Part shown: in pieces, positions 36,701 through 51,700 of the stretch
Numbering within the stretch: position 1 is the first letter of the stretch
Layout of the letters: each line of letters starts with the position of its first letter
From: Setaria digitata
Taxonomy: Eukaryota > Nematoda > Chromadorea > Rhabditida > Setariidae
NCBI GenBank assembly: GCA_003640385.1
Contig: RCAB01000043.1
Coordinates: forward strand, 179,340-243,339
Length of the DNA: 64,000 nucleotides
Direction: 5' to 3'
Notes under the pieces: model-generated
Told to the model about the DNA's origin: nothing
Databases searched by the model: none
What the model saw: the letters and a program-made list of their open reading frames with translations, nothing else
Made by a program: the position numbers and the translations under genes

Positions 36701-39700
36701 CGCGTCTACCACATAGCCATATTCTAAGTTTCTGCAGCAGAAGTAAAACACCATAGAGAAGAGCCTCACATAATCTGATACAACAGAATCAGTCGTATAT
36801 CCAAAGAAGATTACTTCAAATACCGATGATAATATCAATTCTCTTGAGAAAGACCACATACCATTTAATTTTCTACCCTAATATATTTAATCCGCTTAGG
36901 TGATTAAAAACGACACCATTTAAAAATCCAACCAATTTATTTCAAATCCAAAAGACAATGATAAGACAATGGGTTTTAGCTAAGTAAATGGAGACCACTT
37001 AAAGGTTTTTGGAAAATAATGTCCCAATTAGACAAAAAAAAGAAAAACCTACTAGTTTCATGGAAGAATCCTGTGATTTAACTGATGCCTGCAGTTTCAA
37101 AAAGTCTGTTTGGTTGATATCGCTACCAATTCCTGATGACGATGTGGTACCAATAAGCTGAGCTAATGCTCCACTCAAAGCTGCCTGGCTGGTCGTTGCA
37201 ACTGATGCGGAATTCAGACCAGACGTATCGCGCAAATTCTCCAGGGTAGTCTTCTCGTCTTCACTCAGATTCTCTTCTACCGCCTTTAAAAATTGCAGAA
37301 AAAAAGTGCGCATTTTCAAGCAATCACAAGTAAAAAAAAAAAAAGATTAGAAATTACGAAACCATTCCTCAACTAAAGAAATAAAGTAACTCCAGAAAAA
37401 TGTAGCCGGAAATCAAAATATTGTGAGACCAAAGCAATCTCTGAGTATTCCCAAATCCATCTTGAATTTGAACAGTGTAATATCATGAATGTACTTTGTT
37501 GTCTTTCTGCTGTGCCACACAATCATCCTTGTAACATAACTTCTGCTGATGCTGTATTAATTCGTAGTATCGTTGAAAAACTAACTGACATCGTTTACAT
37601 TGAAAATTACTTCCCGGTGTTTTCATAAATCGATCATCATTACTTGATGTAGGCTGATTCTCATATATTTTGCGAGCCTGAAAACATTTTAATCCAACTA
37701 ATCGAAATAAATAATAAAGTTGCTGATGAAATTAGAAGAGGATTATCATTCACTAATCAGTCTACCCATATAAGAGAGATAACCCCAAGACCTTAATTGA
37801 CACATATATCATTGACATGTAATAAGTATTAACTTGAAAAATATATGGTGTAGTACCTTTTGCCTAGCATTCTGAAACCAAACAACGATAACTCGAGGAC
37901 TAAGTTGGAGTTTTTTCGACAAAATCTCCAAATCATCATCTTTGGGATAAGCTTGTTTATCGAAAAATTGCTGCAGTGTCCGCAATTGATAATCAGTAAA
38001 GCGAGTACGATTAGCACGACGGCCGGTCACCGAATTTGAAGATGGCAAACCTTGAAGACAAATTTTTGAAGTTTCAGTTCTTAACAAAAGCATATTAATT
38101 CACTGACAACTACTAACTAAAGAAGTTGCTGGACAGAGGATCAATTCTTCGCATAACTTCTTATCGCTTTAATTAAAAGTATCAGAGGGCGAGAAAATTT
38201 TATTTCATGAGAAGGATAAAAACCATTATACACAGCCTAAAAAGTACTTGATAAAATTGACGAAAGATTCTTGTCCTCGTGCAAGAAAGAAGTGAAAGGA
38301 TTATTGCATGCTGCTGATGTTGAATGAATTTGAGCAGTTTGAATATTAGTGGTAGAAAGTGAATTTCCCATATTGCTTACATTTACCGGATTTTCAGGTG
38401 TTTGGATCAACTGCGGTTTTGGTTCCTCTTCTGTCTAAAAAATAAGAAATTTCACAGCAGCAAATTTTTAAAAATATATTATAGGGTAGTGTATTTGTTT
38501 GAAGCCTTACGTAGAGATTGATTTTTAGCAGAGCAAAATGTGTGCCATTAACTTCCCACGCATAGATTTAAATTTCAAGATCTACCTCTATTTTAAGGGT
38601 AGTTATTTTCGTTTCGCCTGTTTTTTCATAAGTGTCCAAATCAATACTCATCTGCGGAGGAATGTTGAAATTGTACGGAGAATCCTTATCGCGCTGCCTT
38701 TCCTGAAATTTAAAAAATAAACGCAAACAATCGACTTTGGGGGATTATTTCAACCGTTGTATTGCACCAAATATTTGACAAAAACAAATGAACAAATAAC
38801 AAGCCTCGTAATTTTAAAATAAATAACCTTAAATAGTGTATTTCGAAACCAGTGCTTGATAACTTTTTCTGGAAGTTGAGCTTTTACAGACATTTCTTTG
38901 ATTTGTTGTTCACTGGGTGAATTATTGATGTCAAAGTACTGTCGTAAAATTTTCAACTGGTCATCGGTAATCCGCGTCCTAGCCCTTTTAGCTGGTGATG
39001 CATTTGAAATTACTGAACAAATAACAATTCAAAAATAGCTCAATATAAAAAAAAATTAAACAATAGACTAAGAACAAATGAAAAGATGACACGTGGACGG
39101 ATGTCAAAAAAAGTGGTCATTCTTAAAGCAATCTCATTTTTCTACTGTTTTATTTTTTTGTACACTTTTGAAGCATACCGTGTGGTACAGTGGTGGCAGC
39201 ATTCTGTTGTACTGAGAAAAGTGGATTTGTAAAAAAATCAGGCGGCATGAGTGGCATAAAAGGATTTGGCATAAATGGGAATCCAAGCATACTCATCATC
39301 GCTAACTGACTGTTCAAATCAGGTGAATCTTTAGATGTCGATGGTCGGGGTGTGTTACCAGCTGAACTAGATCGCGTGTCTTCTTTCAGTTTCTTCGCCT
39401 AAATTTTGATGAGCTAAAGCGAAATTAAACCACAATTCAATTTATTGATAATTTTATGCATTCCATTTAATTTATCTGTAGTCATCTCCCGGAGACTTCC
39501 ATTACGACTCATTCTATCAAAAAATTTCCAAATCGGTTCTCAATAATCACTAGTGTCTTACTAATCCTCAATCTCCAAAAAAATTTCTCGTAATTAAAAC
39601 TGAGTGCAAGATACCTCAAGTATATATTTATCATCTTCATTTGAACCTGCTACTTGACTTAACAAACATCCATGATCGACATTTAGCTCAGCGCCATGAT

Positions 39701-42700
39701 TACTACTCAGTGGTAGTTCATCCTTCCCCAATGTTCGTTTCTTACTCCCAGGTGCTACAACCGACGTCGTAACAGGAACAGTGGTACTTGGCTGTTCAAC
39801 ACTTAAATCACTCTCGTCATTTTCTTTCTCTTCACTTTCATCCAGCGCTTCATGCAATCGTCTAGCAAATATTTCAATCTCTATCGCCGGTACAGTACTT
39901 TCGTGCACCTGAAATTCAGGATCAGAAACAGATACTGAACAAATACGCATACTCCAGAATACAAAGATTTGATACTGCACAGAGGAATCAAAATAATGAA
40001 TTTCTCAACCTCTTCATAATGCGCTTTGAGCACCCAGATACTGCTAAATATTTTGTTACATTTTGTGCATTCAGTACGGCTTAAATCCGGAATTGCTTCG
40101 TCCGGTAGCGTATCCAACTTACGCCTGCGTTGTTCCAAACCTTCGTTATACTGCATTACCACATCAAAACCTGGAAAGTCTGTGCTTGAAGTCAGTAGCG
40201 CTCCCAAAATTTTGCCATTAAAAGCGTTATTGAATTACATCAATTTGCGAAAAAATAACTGGGCGAGAAAGAAAAGGACAGCATTCAATCCCTATCGGTA
40301 AATCTGTAGGCTAAACGAAAAAAACAACTGCAACTAAAAGCAGCAACTCAGCTAACCATAGCTTTCAAGCATCTTGCGAAACGCAGCACCGGTACGAGGA
40401 GTCCGCTCATCTTCTACGGACGTGATGGACTGTTCACTAGTTGCTTTTGATGCAGTTGCAGTAATATCGGTTGGAGCAGATAACTGCCCTGTAAAATGAC
40501 TAATGAAGTTAAAATGCGTAAAAAAAAAAAAATCTTTTCCTTCTGTCAAGAGCTTACAATTATTATGTGTGACTCAACTTTAGTACCATATACTGTGACG
40601 TTTAGTTACACACTCAAACAAGTCGCACAGAAACTATAAAAAAAGACTTTGAGAATTAGGTCCAATCAAACTAATATTTTCAGAAAAAGTGTAGCAGTAA
40701 CACTCTCAGGGAAAAAGCGAGAGAAAAAAAAAAAAACTAAACTCATCTACAGAATTCTCATTATTAAGTAGACGGATTTATGACAGTAACTTGGTCATTT
40801 TGGGAAAGTTCTAACTGAATCGAGTAAAGCAGTGAACTAATAATGACGTTTTTGAACTCTAGATTTCATAGAAAATGGAAGGAAAGAAGGGGAAAAAAAG
40901 CAACAAAAAAAATGCTTCGTTCGTGGGCCATTCATTAATTATTACCCATATAAGAGTCGGGAAAAAAATGAAAAAAGAAGAAATTGTAAATGCAATATGC
41001 CCAGTGTCTTGGGACTTTTTTTTTTTTTTCATTTAATAAGAAATGAAAAACAGTAAAGCCGACGTTGGCAACTGTAGTTTTGGCCAGTTCATTGAGTGAA
41101 TGTAATGTATAATATCCGAAAAAGTACAGAATTAGATTTTTTCAATGCAATGTAAAACATTCCATGCGACAATAAACAATTTTGAAAGAAAGGAAAAGAG
41201 AAGACTTACAGGGCCAGGAAGTTGGTTAATCTTTAGAAATAAACTAACTCAAAGTTCCAAATGGAGCAAGAATGGGGGGAAAACCAGCAGCTAGACTTGC
41301 TAATGTTTGAGCCTGACATGCTGTAGCTGTTGGGATATCACTGGGTAAAGTTGTTTGACCAGCGGCTGCTACTGACAGAAGCTGGGCCATATTCAACATG
41401 TTGATCATTGCTAAAGCTGACTGCTGCTGCTGCTCCAATCCATTCTGCAACTGTGAATTTTCTAAGTCAACAACCAAGTATTTTTTGAACTTCAGACTAC
41501 CATTTCTGATAAGGAAACTTTCTTGCTTATCGCTGAGTGGGAAGTAAAGACCAATAAACTCAGTGTGTCATGAACTGCTAGTTCGAGAAATCATTTGAAT
41601 TACGTTGAAATCCCACAGTGTTTGTCTTGAAATGCGATTCAAGTGACTGAACAATGGATGAAGAAAACAGTTGATCAGATGTACGCAGAACTGATGAACT
41701 TAATTACGGAATGCTTCTCTCTGGTCTTTTCTGCTTGATATCACTTCATAGCATGTCAGAAGTAATCAATACTATGGAACTTTGTAATATTTATAAAATT
41801 TTGAAATTACAGAGAGGTAAGGGAATAGTGCTAAATGAAGCAGTTATTGTTAGTTTTGAAATACTTTCACTAGCAGATTCCAACTGTTCCCAGTAAGACC
41901 GAAGACTGATCTTGTATAAGGTGCTGAGAAGGCGGAGGAGGAGAAACATACGATGATAAGGTGGAATAACGTTGGTAGTAATGAGCGCCTTTGCTACTGA
42001 ATACTGAACATTTTGTCTTTCCAGATTCTGCGATACAACAACAAACACACCTGATCATTAAGGCATCCTTCATCAAGAAAGCTACACCAAACTAGTCATA
42101 TCACTCACCATAACCACCCTTCACTCGGTATACACACACAGACAATTCACCATTTATCAATCGGGATTATACGGTAATTATACTGACGGTTAATGCTCAA
42201 AAAGGGGTGAAATGAAAGTGAAGAGAGAGTCGTGGAGAAATAGTGTGTGTTCTAGAGAGATGTGGGGAATGAGCTGAAATGTGATGAAGAAAAGTGCAGT
42301 GGATAGGAGAGCAGAGAAACAAACGCTGAGAGGGGAGCCAATTGAGCCATCAGAGAATGTTATGACGGGAGAGGAGTGGGAGCTTCATCAATAGATGCGG
42401 ATTGCGCGCAAAAGACGAGAAGCATTTGGTCAGCTGATGAGGTCACGAATATGCCTCCAGAAAGGGATCTTTTCTGAATGTTAAAGTTGAAAAGGTGAGG
42501 GAAAAGACTTCCAGGAAGGATGAATTGACGAGAAGCGACCCTGATCAGCAGCAGCTAATTAAGACGTAGCTGGAACTGGAGAACGCCACCGAATGACAGA
42601 CAGGTCGCTGTGGTCACTTTCATATCTGCTGCAGATGCCGTGAAATTGGCCACCTTGTAGGAAATCAAATCGAAAGTCCTCGAGCAGCATACCTATCACA

Positions 42701-45700
42701 TGGAGGAGAGTATCGAATTGAGGGAAAAATCAATAAAAAAGGACCGCATCATCAGCACCATCACTACCTCAACCACCCCACTTGATCAAAATGTTGTGAA
42801 AACTGTGGCACGATGAGAAAGGAGGAAGAGTGCAGCAGGCAAGGTACAATAATGAATTATTCGGTGATTAATTCTGTAAACTTCTGGCTGCGTGAGTCAA
42901 AGTTGAGGTTTAATATGTGAAGGAAAAAGAACACTCAACAATCAAAGAGACTCCTTCTCGAAACATCATTCCCCCTACAGTAACGAGACTCATAAGTGCT
43001 ACAAGACTATTGAAGAAGCTTTTGGAAATACAGTACTGGACGTCATCCACTGAAAGTATCCAAAATTTCACAACAACGCATCTGAACACATACAAATCTG
43101 AGCCAAAAACGGGTCATTGGGTACTTGCACCTCTCTTTTTCTTAGGTGCATACTTCGGGTAAGCAAACTATATCGGGGCTCACTGACTTATTGAGTATTT
43201 CTATCATAAGAAAGGACGGTATGTACTTGCGATGGGTCAGCAGAAGGATCATGCTTGCAGGCTAATTCAGCTAGTACAGTTTGTGCTGGGCCACCCGGCT
43301 GCTCTACAATCGATTTGCAGCCATCAATTTCACCTTGTGCTAGGAGTTCTGCTATTTTAGTTAAGCGTGACTGATGTGCAACAGACCTGAAAAGGATAGA
43401 TGATTAAATGCCAGTACTGCAATCTAATTAATATTAACGCCTGATTGCATATGTCCAGAAACCAGGAAACATCAAGTTTCTTTATACACTACGTGTATAA
43501 AACTTAAAACTTTATCGGTGATATATGAAATAATTGTCCATTTATAATATACTGGACCAACAAAAATCTACTGGTAACACCTAATCTCTTGAAGTGGAAA
43601 TCTGTTGACAATCCTTCTCTCTAAAGAATAAATGAAAACTCCAAAACTTCAAACATTAGTGTAAGAGAAGTTAGTTCCAACTACAAAATTTCCATATTTA
43701 ACACTGACTGGTAACAAGCAAAGAACTCCTAACTTCCAGTAGGTAACACCTATAGAACAGTGAAGGCGAAGCAGAGAATTGTGTTTCTTTTAGCTTCCTT
43801 TTTTTATACACGCAACTTTACTGTGGTTAAAAAATATTGTTGAAAACTTTAGAGTACCTTATGTGAATATCTAAAGTGGAACCCTGTCCATAACCCAATT
43901 TGCACAGATTACATTTGAACGGTTTTGAACTCCCTTGCAAGGACTGGGAACTTGTTGAAGCTTGTAATGCTGCCAAAATCTGAAAAGTGAAATCAGCAAA
44001 TTCCCCATAAAGGGAACTGATTTGAAACGAGAAATTGAAAATATAAAAGTCAAAGAACGGCAAATTCTAAACTGAGAAAAAATCGGTATAGACGAAAATC
44101 TGAACCTGAGCACTAGGTTGAAAATTGTTTGATTGTTCCTCAAGCATTTTTTTAGCTTTATGGAGATGTGCAACTGAGTTATAATGCATCAATAGTTGAT
44201 GTTTTTGTTCAAAATTCTCCTTGCACAGTTCACATTTGAAGGGTCTGAAAATGGAACTATGGTGTAATTAATTACTAATTTATTGGGTCCAGACAGGACC
44301 AAAATTCTACACAAATAGTAGACAGTATTCGGATGTGAATTTATCGGCTAATGTTCTTCAAAATCTTTTACGCTTTTCAAAAAAACAATGGAAACAAGCT
44401 TCAAGTTAACATTTTTAAATGTTGAATTAACGCAGTAACCTTAATGGATCAGCATGATTAATCTCCATCTTATCATCACTCGTTGCTTCGGCTGAATGGC
44501 AATTGTAAGAGCTCGTGGTTGGCGAACTGTGACTTTTGCCTGAAACAATCACTACAAATATTTCTCGACATCGATCATGGTCGGGAAATATATGAAAACC
44601 AAACATGTAGTATGCAGTAGCATGGAAACTTAAAACAGCAGCATCAGCTTGTTTCAGATAAAGTGAACATTGTCAGCAATGTTCGCGAAAACTTCAAGAT
44701 ACCATTCAAGAATAATTTCAGGAAATAAAAATTGACCATTTGTGTGTTCTTCAGCATTGTGCCTTTTCAGCAACTCATGAGAACGGAAACTTTGATCACA
44801 TTTGGTGCATCTGGTACTGGCCCGAAATATATGGTGCAAAGTGTGGCTGGCAAGACGTTGTTCGGTACGAAAAGCCAACGAGCACTGTGAGCAATGATAA
44901 CGGTAGATTTGCCGGTCCGTTTTCTTCTTGGAACTATAAATTTGATTACTTAATTGTAATAGAAGACTATAAAAACATGGTCACAACGCTGACTCTACGA
45001 CAATGATGACATTTCCTCGATTAATGAATGACTTGCGAATTAAGACCAAGGAAATAAATAAAAGTCCCAAAATTGTATCTTGAAATATCCAACATTTTTT
45101 TTTTTTTTTTTGGAGAGATTAAGTGCAGCTACTAGAATGATAAAAAAAAACTTAAATGGAAAATCCCATAAATGTTTAGACAAGGGACAGTTGAAAAGCA
45201 TAGGAAATAATTTCCGTACTACCACTGAAACTCGCAAAAAATACTGAGACATAACTGAAAAAAGTTTCCTGCGGTACTACAAAAGATTTCCTTTTAAACC
45301 TTATGGTGCTCTAATTTGTACTTTATCAGAAAAAAACTTTCTCGAAAGTACTAGCAATGATATGTAGTTGGGCTTACTCTACTCTTGCACGATCAAGCGA
45401 AAAATTTAAGAAAATTCACTTCCATAGAGCAAATACGAACCACGAGTACGCAGAAATAAATGACAGTTACGAACGACCAAAAAGAATAAATAGTAAAAAG
45501 ACCCATCCGTCCATCAGACATTTTGACTACAAAATGATACAATAAACAAATCAAAAGTATGAAGCATCACGGACAACATAAACGGCTTCCCTTTTCTCAT
45601 TAGCAATTCCAATTAAACTCCAAAACCACAGAAGAGGAGCATCTCCCATAATGTTGAACCTCCTTTCTCCCCCTCCCCCCTTCACAACAATAATTGCATC

Positions 45701-48700
45701 GATGTCAGCGATGATGAATTCTCGATCATTATGAACTATTAGATTTAGTAAACTAGTGTAAATTTAAAAAATTCCAATTCATAACACTTTGGATCGAGGT
45801 AGTCAATCCTGATGGTGCTTAAAGGGGAGCCTTTAAAATATAGATTTTGAGGATCCACTTTCTGATTACCAAGCATCTATGGTTTAGAGTAGAATAAGTC
45901 TATATAACTCATAAACTGTATTCCGCAATTTCTGAAATAAACAGTGCATGGTAAAATACAATGAGGAACGAAGTGCTCAGCGATTAGCCTAATTGTCATA
46001 TCAGTCAGTCCCCTTACTGCGGAATTAGAGAGTCAATCAAATCAGAAAATCTGTCAAGAGATAAGCCCTGTAGAATTGTCTTCAGGAATGATCTTATTCT
46101 TTTTAAAAGAGCAGCTGGAATTGGTGAGGTGCAGAAAGGTTCATCATCACAGGGATTAATTCTGCTGAACTTTTGGTTTGTTTAAAAGAACATGTAGAAC
46201 TGTAGCAGACCTTTTTTATCCATTTTAATATCTCATATCTGGAAAAAATTTACGAATTATTTGCGGAATTTGGACATTTAAAAATTAGGGAAAAAAATCA
46301 TACCTCAATGTTAAAAACAAAAGTTTATTTTGGGAAGAAATAATAAAACCTGGTTCTAATGAGGAAAGCATGCGTCATCTCCCGGATTTAAAAAATGTAA
46401 AAAACAAAAAGCCGTTCCCGTAGTCAGCAACAAAGCTTTACAAGCAGCAGAAAGAGAGGGAATCAAAATTTGCTTCCTAATTATGAAACATATGTAGTTA
46501 TTACTAGCCATGTGATTCTTTTTAATCTAAGACTACCTTCCTAGTATCAAGTAACATTATCTTACATGATCTACGATGATTTACAAGGCCTGCCGCTATA
46601 GTAGCATTAGCTTAGCTCGAAAATCAGATCTTCTCCAATTTCATTACAAGTGACTGCCACATAATTTAGATACTCCAAACATTTACTGGACTCGTACATG
46701 TTTATACCAAGCAGTAAAACAAAGCTTCCAATCACTTGTAGACGAACAACTGGTAATTAAAGGAGATTGAGAAGTTGCAAATGGAATTTAAATTAGAAAA
46801 GAAAAAGGGAAGGAAGAAAGAATGAATCTTTCGAGAGCATTGCTTGTTACAACGCAAACAATTGATGGAATTATGGAAATTAGTACAAAGCGAAGGGAAT
46901 GGGAGGAGGAAACGGAAAAGGGTACGGCATCAGCCCGTATCAAATGATGCGGCTGGGAAAATGGCTGTAAAAAAACAGGCAGATTTCGAACCACTAAAAC
47001 GCCACTACTGCTTTTTCCCTCCTTACAAAAATACGTCATGAAATATGGACATTTTTATGAAAAGAGAACTCTCTGCGACAAGCAAAAATTGCATCGAATT
47101 TACGACGTATGATGCGTATTTCCGGAATTAAACTCTGCATTTATTGACACTTACTTCTACCTCAGTTAACAAGCACAGGCTTCATTCCGATAGCTTGGTG
47201 AAACAAAATTTGCCCATTTAGGAAACTTTAACGTTAAAATGTTTCCAATTACTTCCAATTTTAAAGCGTTTTTTGAATCCTACTGACCTCACCACGTTAT
47301 ACCCCCATTTGGAACGAACTACACGAGCAATCAGCAATTGGGACTAAATTGGAATGAAAAAAAAATTGAGTTATAGAGGTTTGAATTCTTGTATTTTGAG
47401 ATAACAATAATTAGTACAGCAGTGCTGAATTAAACTCAAACGACACGGGACAGAAGTGGCCAAGCCTGAACGAATGCCGTCGATAGAGAACTTAATTTTT
47501 CAACTCGTGATTTAACATTGGAAACACATTACGATCGTTTGAGCAATATCAGACATTTGATGTTAAAAAATCTGGCAGAAGTGACAAAGGTATCAGTTCA
47601 AGAGTATGGCACTCTTGTTTTTAAGTAATGAACAAATCTCATCGTAATTTATTCGAAATGGCATTAATTCCCTTCAGTGTTTACAATTTTATTTCCTCCA
47701 ATTATCTATCTCTCTATTCTTGTTTGTTTAGGTAAATCTCCAGTTATCTCTTGATTCATTAAGAGGTACTGGAATAAGGGTGAATCGCGAATCAATCTCA
47801 AAATAAGTGTTACTGTATTTTATATTTCTAGATTTATTTCACTTGACGAAGTACCTATCTAAATTAATTTACAGTTACCGTGAAAATATCTGAATGCAAA
47901 AAGTATTCGTCAAGCTTGGCATCGTAACCTGATAAAAATTTACGAGCTGGTCGTAAACGTATTATGTATTCTCATCCTGATCTAGTAATAAACATAACAC
48001 TTTAAATAATCATGAAAAATATTTAATTCATTTGAAATAATTTGTATGAAAAAGGAATGTAAAGGATCACCTCTTATCAGATGTTGGATCGTTCAGCAGA
48101 CTTGATGACGCGGTACTCAAAAGTAGCCGCTCAATTGCCTCCTCTGCTATCTTATGCTCCTGAAAGCAAATTATTAACAAAATCTAAAACCAGCTAAATC
48201 CTAGAGTCCGGAAATTAAAAATGCTAACAACTACTCTTCCACAGCTCTCAATAAGTTGGTTCACGTTATTCCGCATTTACTAAAGATGATGTAATTCGAT
48301 AACTGCAACTTGTTGCATTTACAGGCGGCTAATATAAATGAAGGATCACAGCGTTTTGTTGCATGAGTAGAAATTAACTGCCCGTAGATGCGCGCAGTGC
48401 TGCTGTTATTGATGAATAGCATAGTGAAAGATGATTTTATTAATATTTAAAATCAAGTTTTCCAGCTTGCCCTTAATGTACAAACAATTACCTCTATAAA
48501 TTGAAATATTGCCTAGATCGTCTATTCATTAGCTTAATGGAAGGAGACGAAGTTGATGCAATGGTAGCTTTTATAAAAATTTAATTACACTCCTCCCACG
48601 ATCTTCCAGCACTTTATTAAAAACATTGTCAACGAACTTCAGATTCCACTAACACCATATATAAAGTGAAACCAGTCTAGTCTTGATTATCTTAGTATCA

Positions 48701-51700
48701 CACAGCCATATTATAGCTAAAACTAATTTATGATGTTGAAGCGTTTTTAAAATATTATTCCAAGTATAAAATGGTATCTCGTAACATTTCTTTCCGATTT
48801 TTTCCATTATTATTCTCAGTTGATTTGTTAAAGACTTTAAACAAATTAAACTGTGTGACCTCACACCAATCAACAGACAAGATTGAGACTGGATCAATAA
48901 GTACTTTAAAAAATAAGAAGTTTCTTGAGCAAATAATTGCTAATATTTAAATACTGTCTGCAGTGACTAAAATCATTTCCACTCTGTTACTATTCACGAT
49001 ACTACTTTTTAGAATTAATGAAAACAATAACTACACGAATGATGTACACATTTTATAAACCATTTTTAAAATATTCGCCGGCAGTTCTAAAATGCCCAGA
49101 TTCTATGAAAATTCACAATCTCGGTCTCAAGTTCTCTTTTTTCCTTTTCATTCAAGCATTTCGCCAGAAAATTGAACTAAAATACTCAAATAGAAATACA
49201 AAAGTAGCAGTAGCATTTCCGTACTTCTTCAACTCATAATCCCAAACAAAATGCTGAGGAGATTCGAATCAAAATGCTCCATTACTTCATAAGAAAAAAC
49301 TGTCAAGTTCGGAAGAATTTAGAAAAAACTGAATTTGAGAGTGAAAGCTTCATGCCCCTACCGAATCTCTTATCAACACTCACGGCATTTCCAAGATGAC
49401 AAATTCAATCGAGGAATTTGAAGATAACAATGACTTAAAAATTACGCTACTTCAACGGAAAGTTGAAATCATTTAAATGGTGGTTATATTTCCAACGCAT
49501 TAGGAATAACTAAAATTTACTGAGATAAAAGAAAAAAAAAAAAAAAAAAAAACCCTCAGCAAGGTGTGTACGCAATTCGATACATTTGCATGGACAAAGA
49601 GGACAAGGTTCAGCTATCACTTGTTCAACACCATCAGCCCTCGTTGAATGTACCACCTTTTTGTGTTCACTAAATTCTGCTTTCGTGTCTGAAATAGTGC
49701 AATAGTTCTAAACATTTTCGGATGCTTGGAGACGAAAATGCTCAGTAAAGTGCACGTTTTGGTCAATAAACAAGGAGGATTCCTACTGGTGTTTCATTCC
49801 GGAATACCTCACGTTTAAAAATATAGCTTTAAAAATTTTTGGCATACCCAAAAATGAAAGAAAATTCCGTCCTTATACAATCTCTTTTCTACTCACTAAC
49901 TATCACTACAGAATACTCTAAACGCTAATCAGTTGGGGACCACCATCTTCTAGCAAGGTTTTTCATTTCTCACAAATTCCTACTTTGTAATTTGATAATC
50001 GTCAATTTTCAGCGAGAGAAAGCTCTCTTTACAGTGAAGAAATCATGCTATCAACTATTAAGAACGCGATTTGCAGCACTCTGTACTGACCGCTTCGAGG
50101 TCAGCTCATCTAATATTTAAAAATTTCAATAAAACAAACTGCATATGAAGGTAAACAATCAATTCTAAACGAAAAAAAATTGAAAAAAGAAACATAGGAA
50201 AGTCAAACAGAGCGAGAGAGAAGTAAAGAATCAAAGGCAATATGTACGAATCTAGAGCAAGCAAAAAAGCATTTTCTAAATTGAAATCGGCGGAAACGAC
50301 CAAGCAACACCTGAAACACCTTTCCCGAGTACTAATTACCCAAGTATCAATACCATGGAACACATGCAATTACAGTGAACAGTATCAACCTCTTTGCTTC
50401 CGTCCATCACTTCCCACTTTTGACTATTTCCGTGACAACTACTGAAATGATGAGGTTGGTAAGGAGAAAAAACCGAGTCTAGGTCATCCTGCTTTTTCCG
50501 CCGAATGTTTCAGGAAAACAGAAAATATGAAAGCAAAAATGGTCCCTCCATAGCTTTCTCGTCATCAAGGATATGTCTCCAAGAATTGTTAAAAAATTTC
50601 AGTGGAAGCAAGTATCATGAACCAAAGTCAAATTAGGAAAAATCAGCACTTGCATAACACGACTTGTAAAAATGACTCGCTATAAACTTTCCGGCTATAG
50701 CCGAATCATGAATTTCAGCAACATAAGAATGATTATCAAGCCAAGGATCGTCCGTCATAGTGTTTTAAAATGGCTTTTTTCGTTAAAAAAGAAAAAGAAA
50801 AAAAAAATCACTTTCCGAATCGGAAAACACAAAAATCACAACAGTAGTAGAGGGATTTATATTAGGGACATATTAATAGCACTCAGAATTCGAATGGACA
50901 TTAAGATGGATGCCACTAGATCGAGAAGCAGCTTATCGAGAAATATGATGACTTTATATTAAATGAAGGAGATGATATGGTCCCCATGTGGTGCTATTGC
51001 CGCTGCCTCTGTATGTATTTGTTCAATCAATGCAAAGTGGTTTTGGGCAATATGAAGCGAAATAAATAAATTCAATGGTTCAGAGTGGTGGTGCCCATTG
51101 AAACGAATGGTATCAATTTATATACCGATCTTCGGACCAAAACTTGCAATGCCTGGTAGTTGCAACAGCTTCCTCTCGAAAAGTCAAGTAATGCTGGCAT
51201 CAGATACGGTGGACAAGCGTATTATCAGAGGTATCACAGATTTTGTATCTCAAGACCTGAATATGGCGTTTCTTCGCCATCCCAGCAATCATGCGAAATA
51301 TTCCCTAAGAATCAGTTTCTCGCGCAATCGACTCCTGTTAAGTTGACCATCACTTCCATCGTAGACCCTTCTCAATAAATAACGTTGATGGGAGAGTTGG
51401 CCGATGTGCTTTCAGTGTCTCCACGCTGTCTAATAGTTGGAGAGAAAGAAGAGGCTTTCTGGTTTTTTGGTGATTTTTTCTGAACAGTGGTTAGCTTATC
51501 GGCTACATCAAATAGTCGCTAGGAGTTGCCGCCAAGAAAACCTTTCACGACTTTCCAATAAAAAAAAAAAAAAAAAAAAAAAAACAAATCACCATTCCTT
51601 TTGCCTTGTAATCTTTGGCACTAGTTTTGTATTTCCACTAACAGTAACATAAGAACGACTGCAAAGTATATAACATTTCAAGCTAATAAAACTTTGCGAA

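Noticed and set aside
42917..43162. Overlapping plus and minus open frames near 43 kb
   Set aside because: They lie in a zfh intron, have no paired splice sites, and do not resemble zinc-finger or linker sequence.
46844..47041. Plus-strand basic open frame ([13 protein letters not shown])
   Set aside because: Basic composition alone; no splice partners, domain or neighbouring exons.
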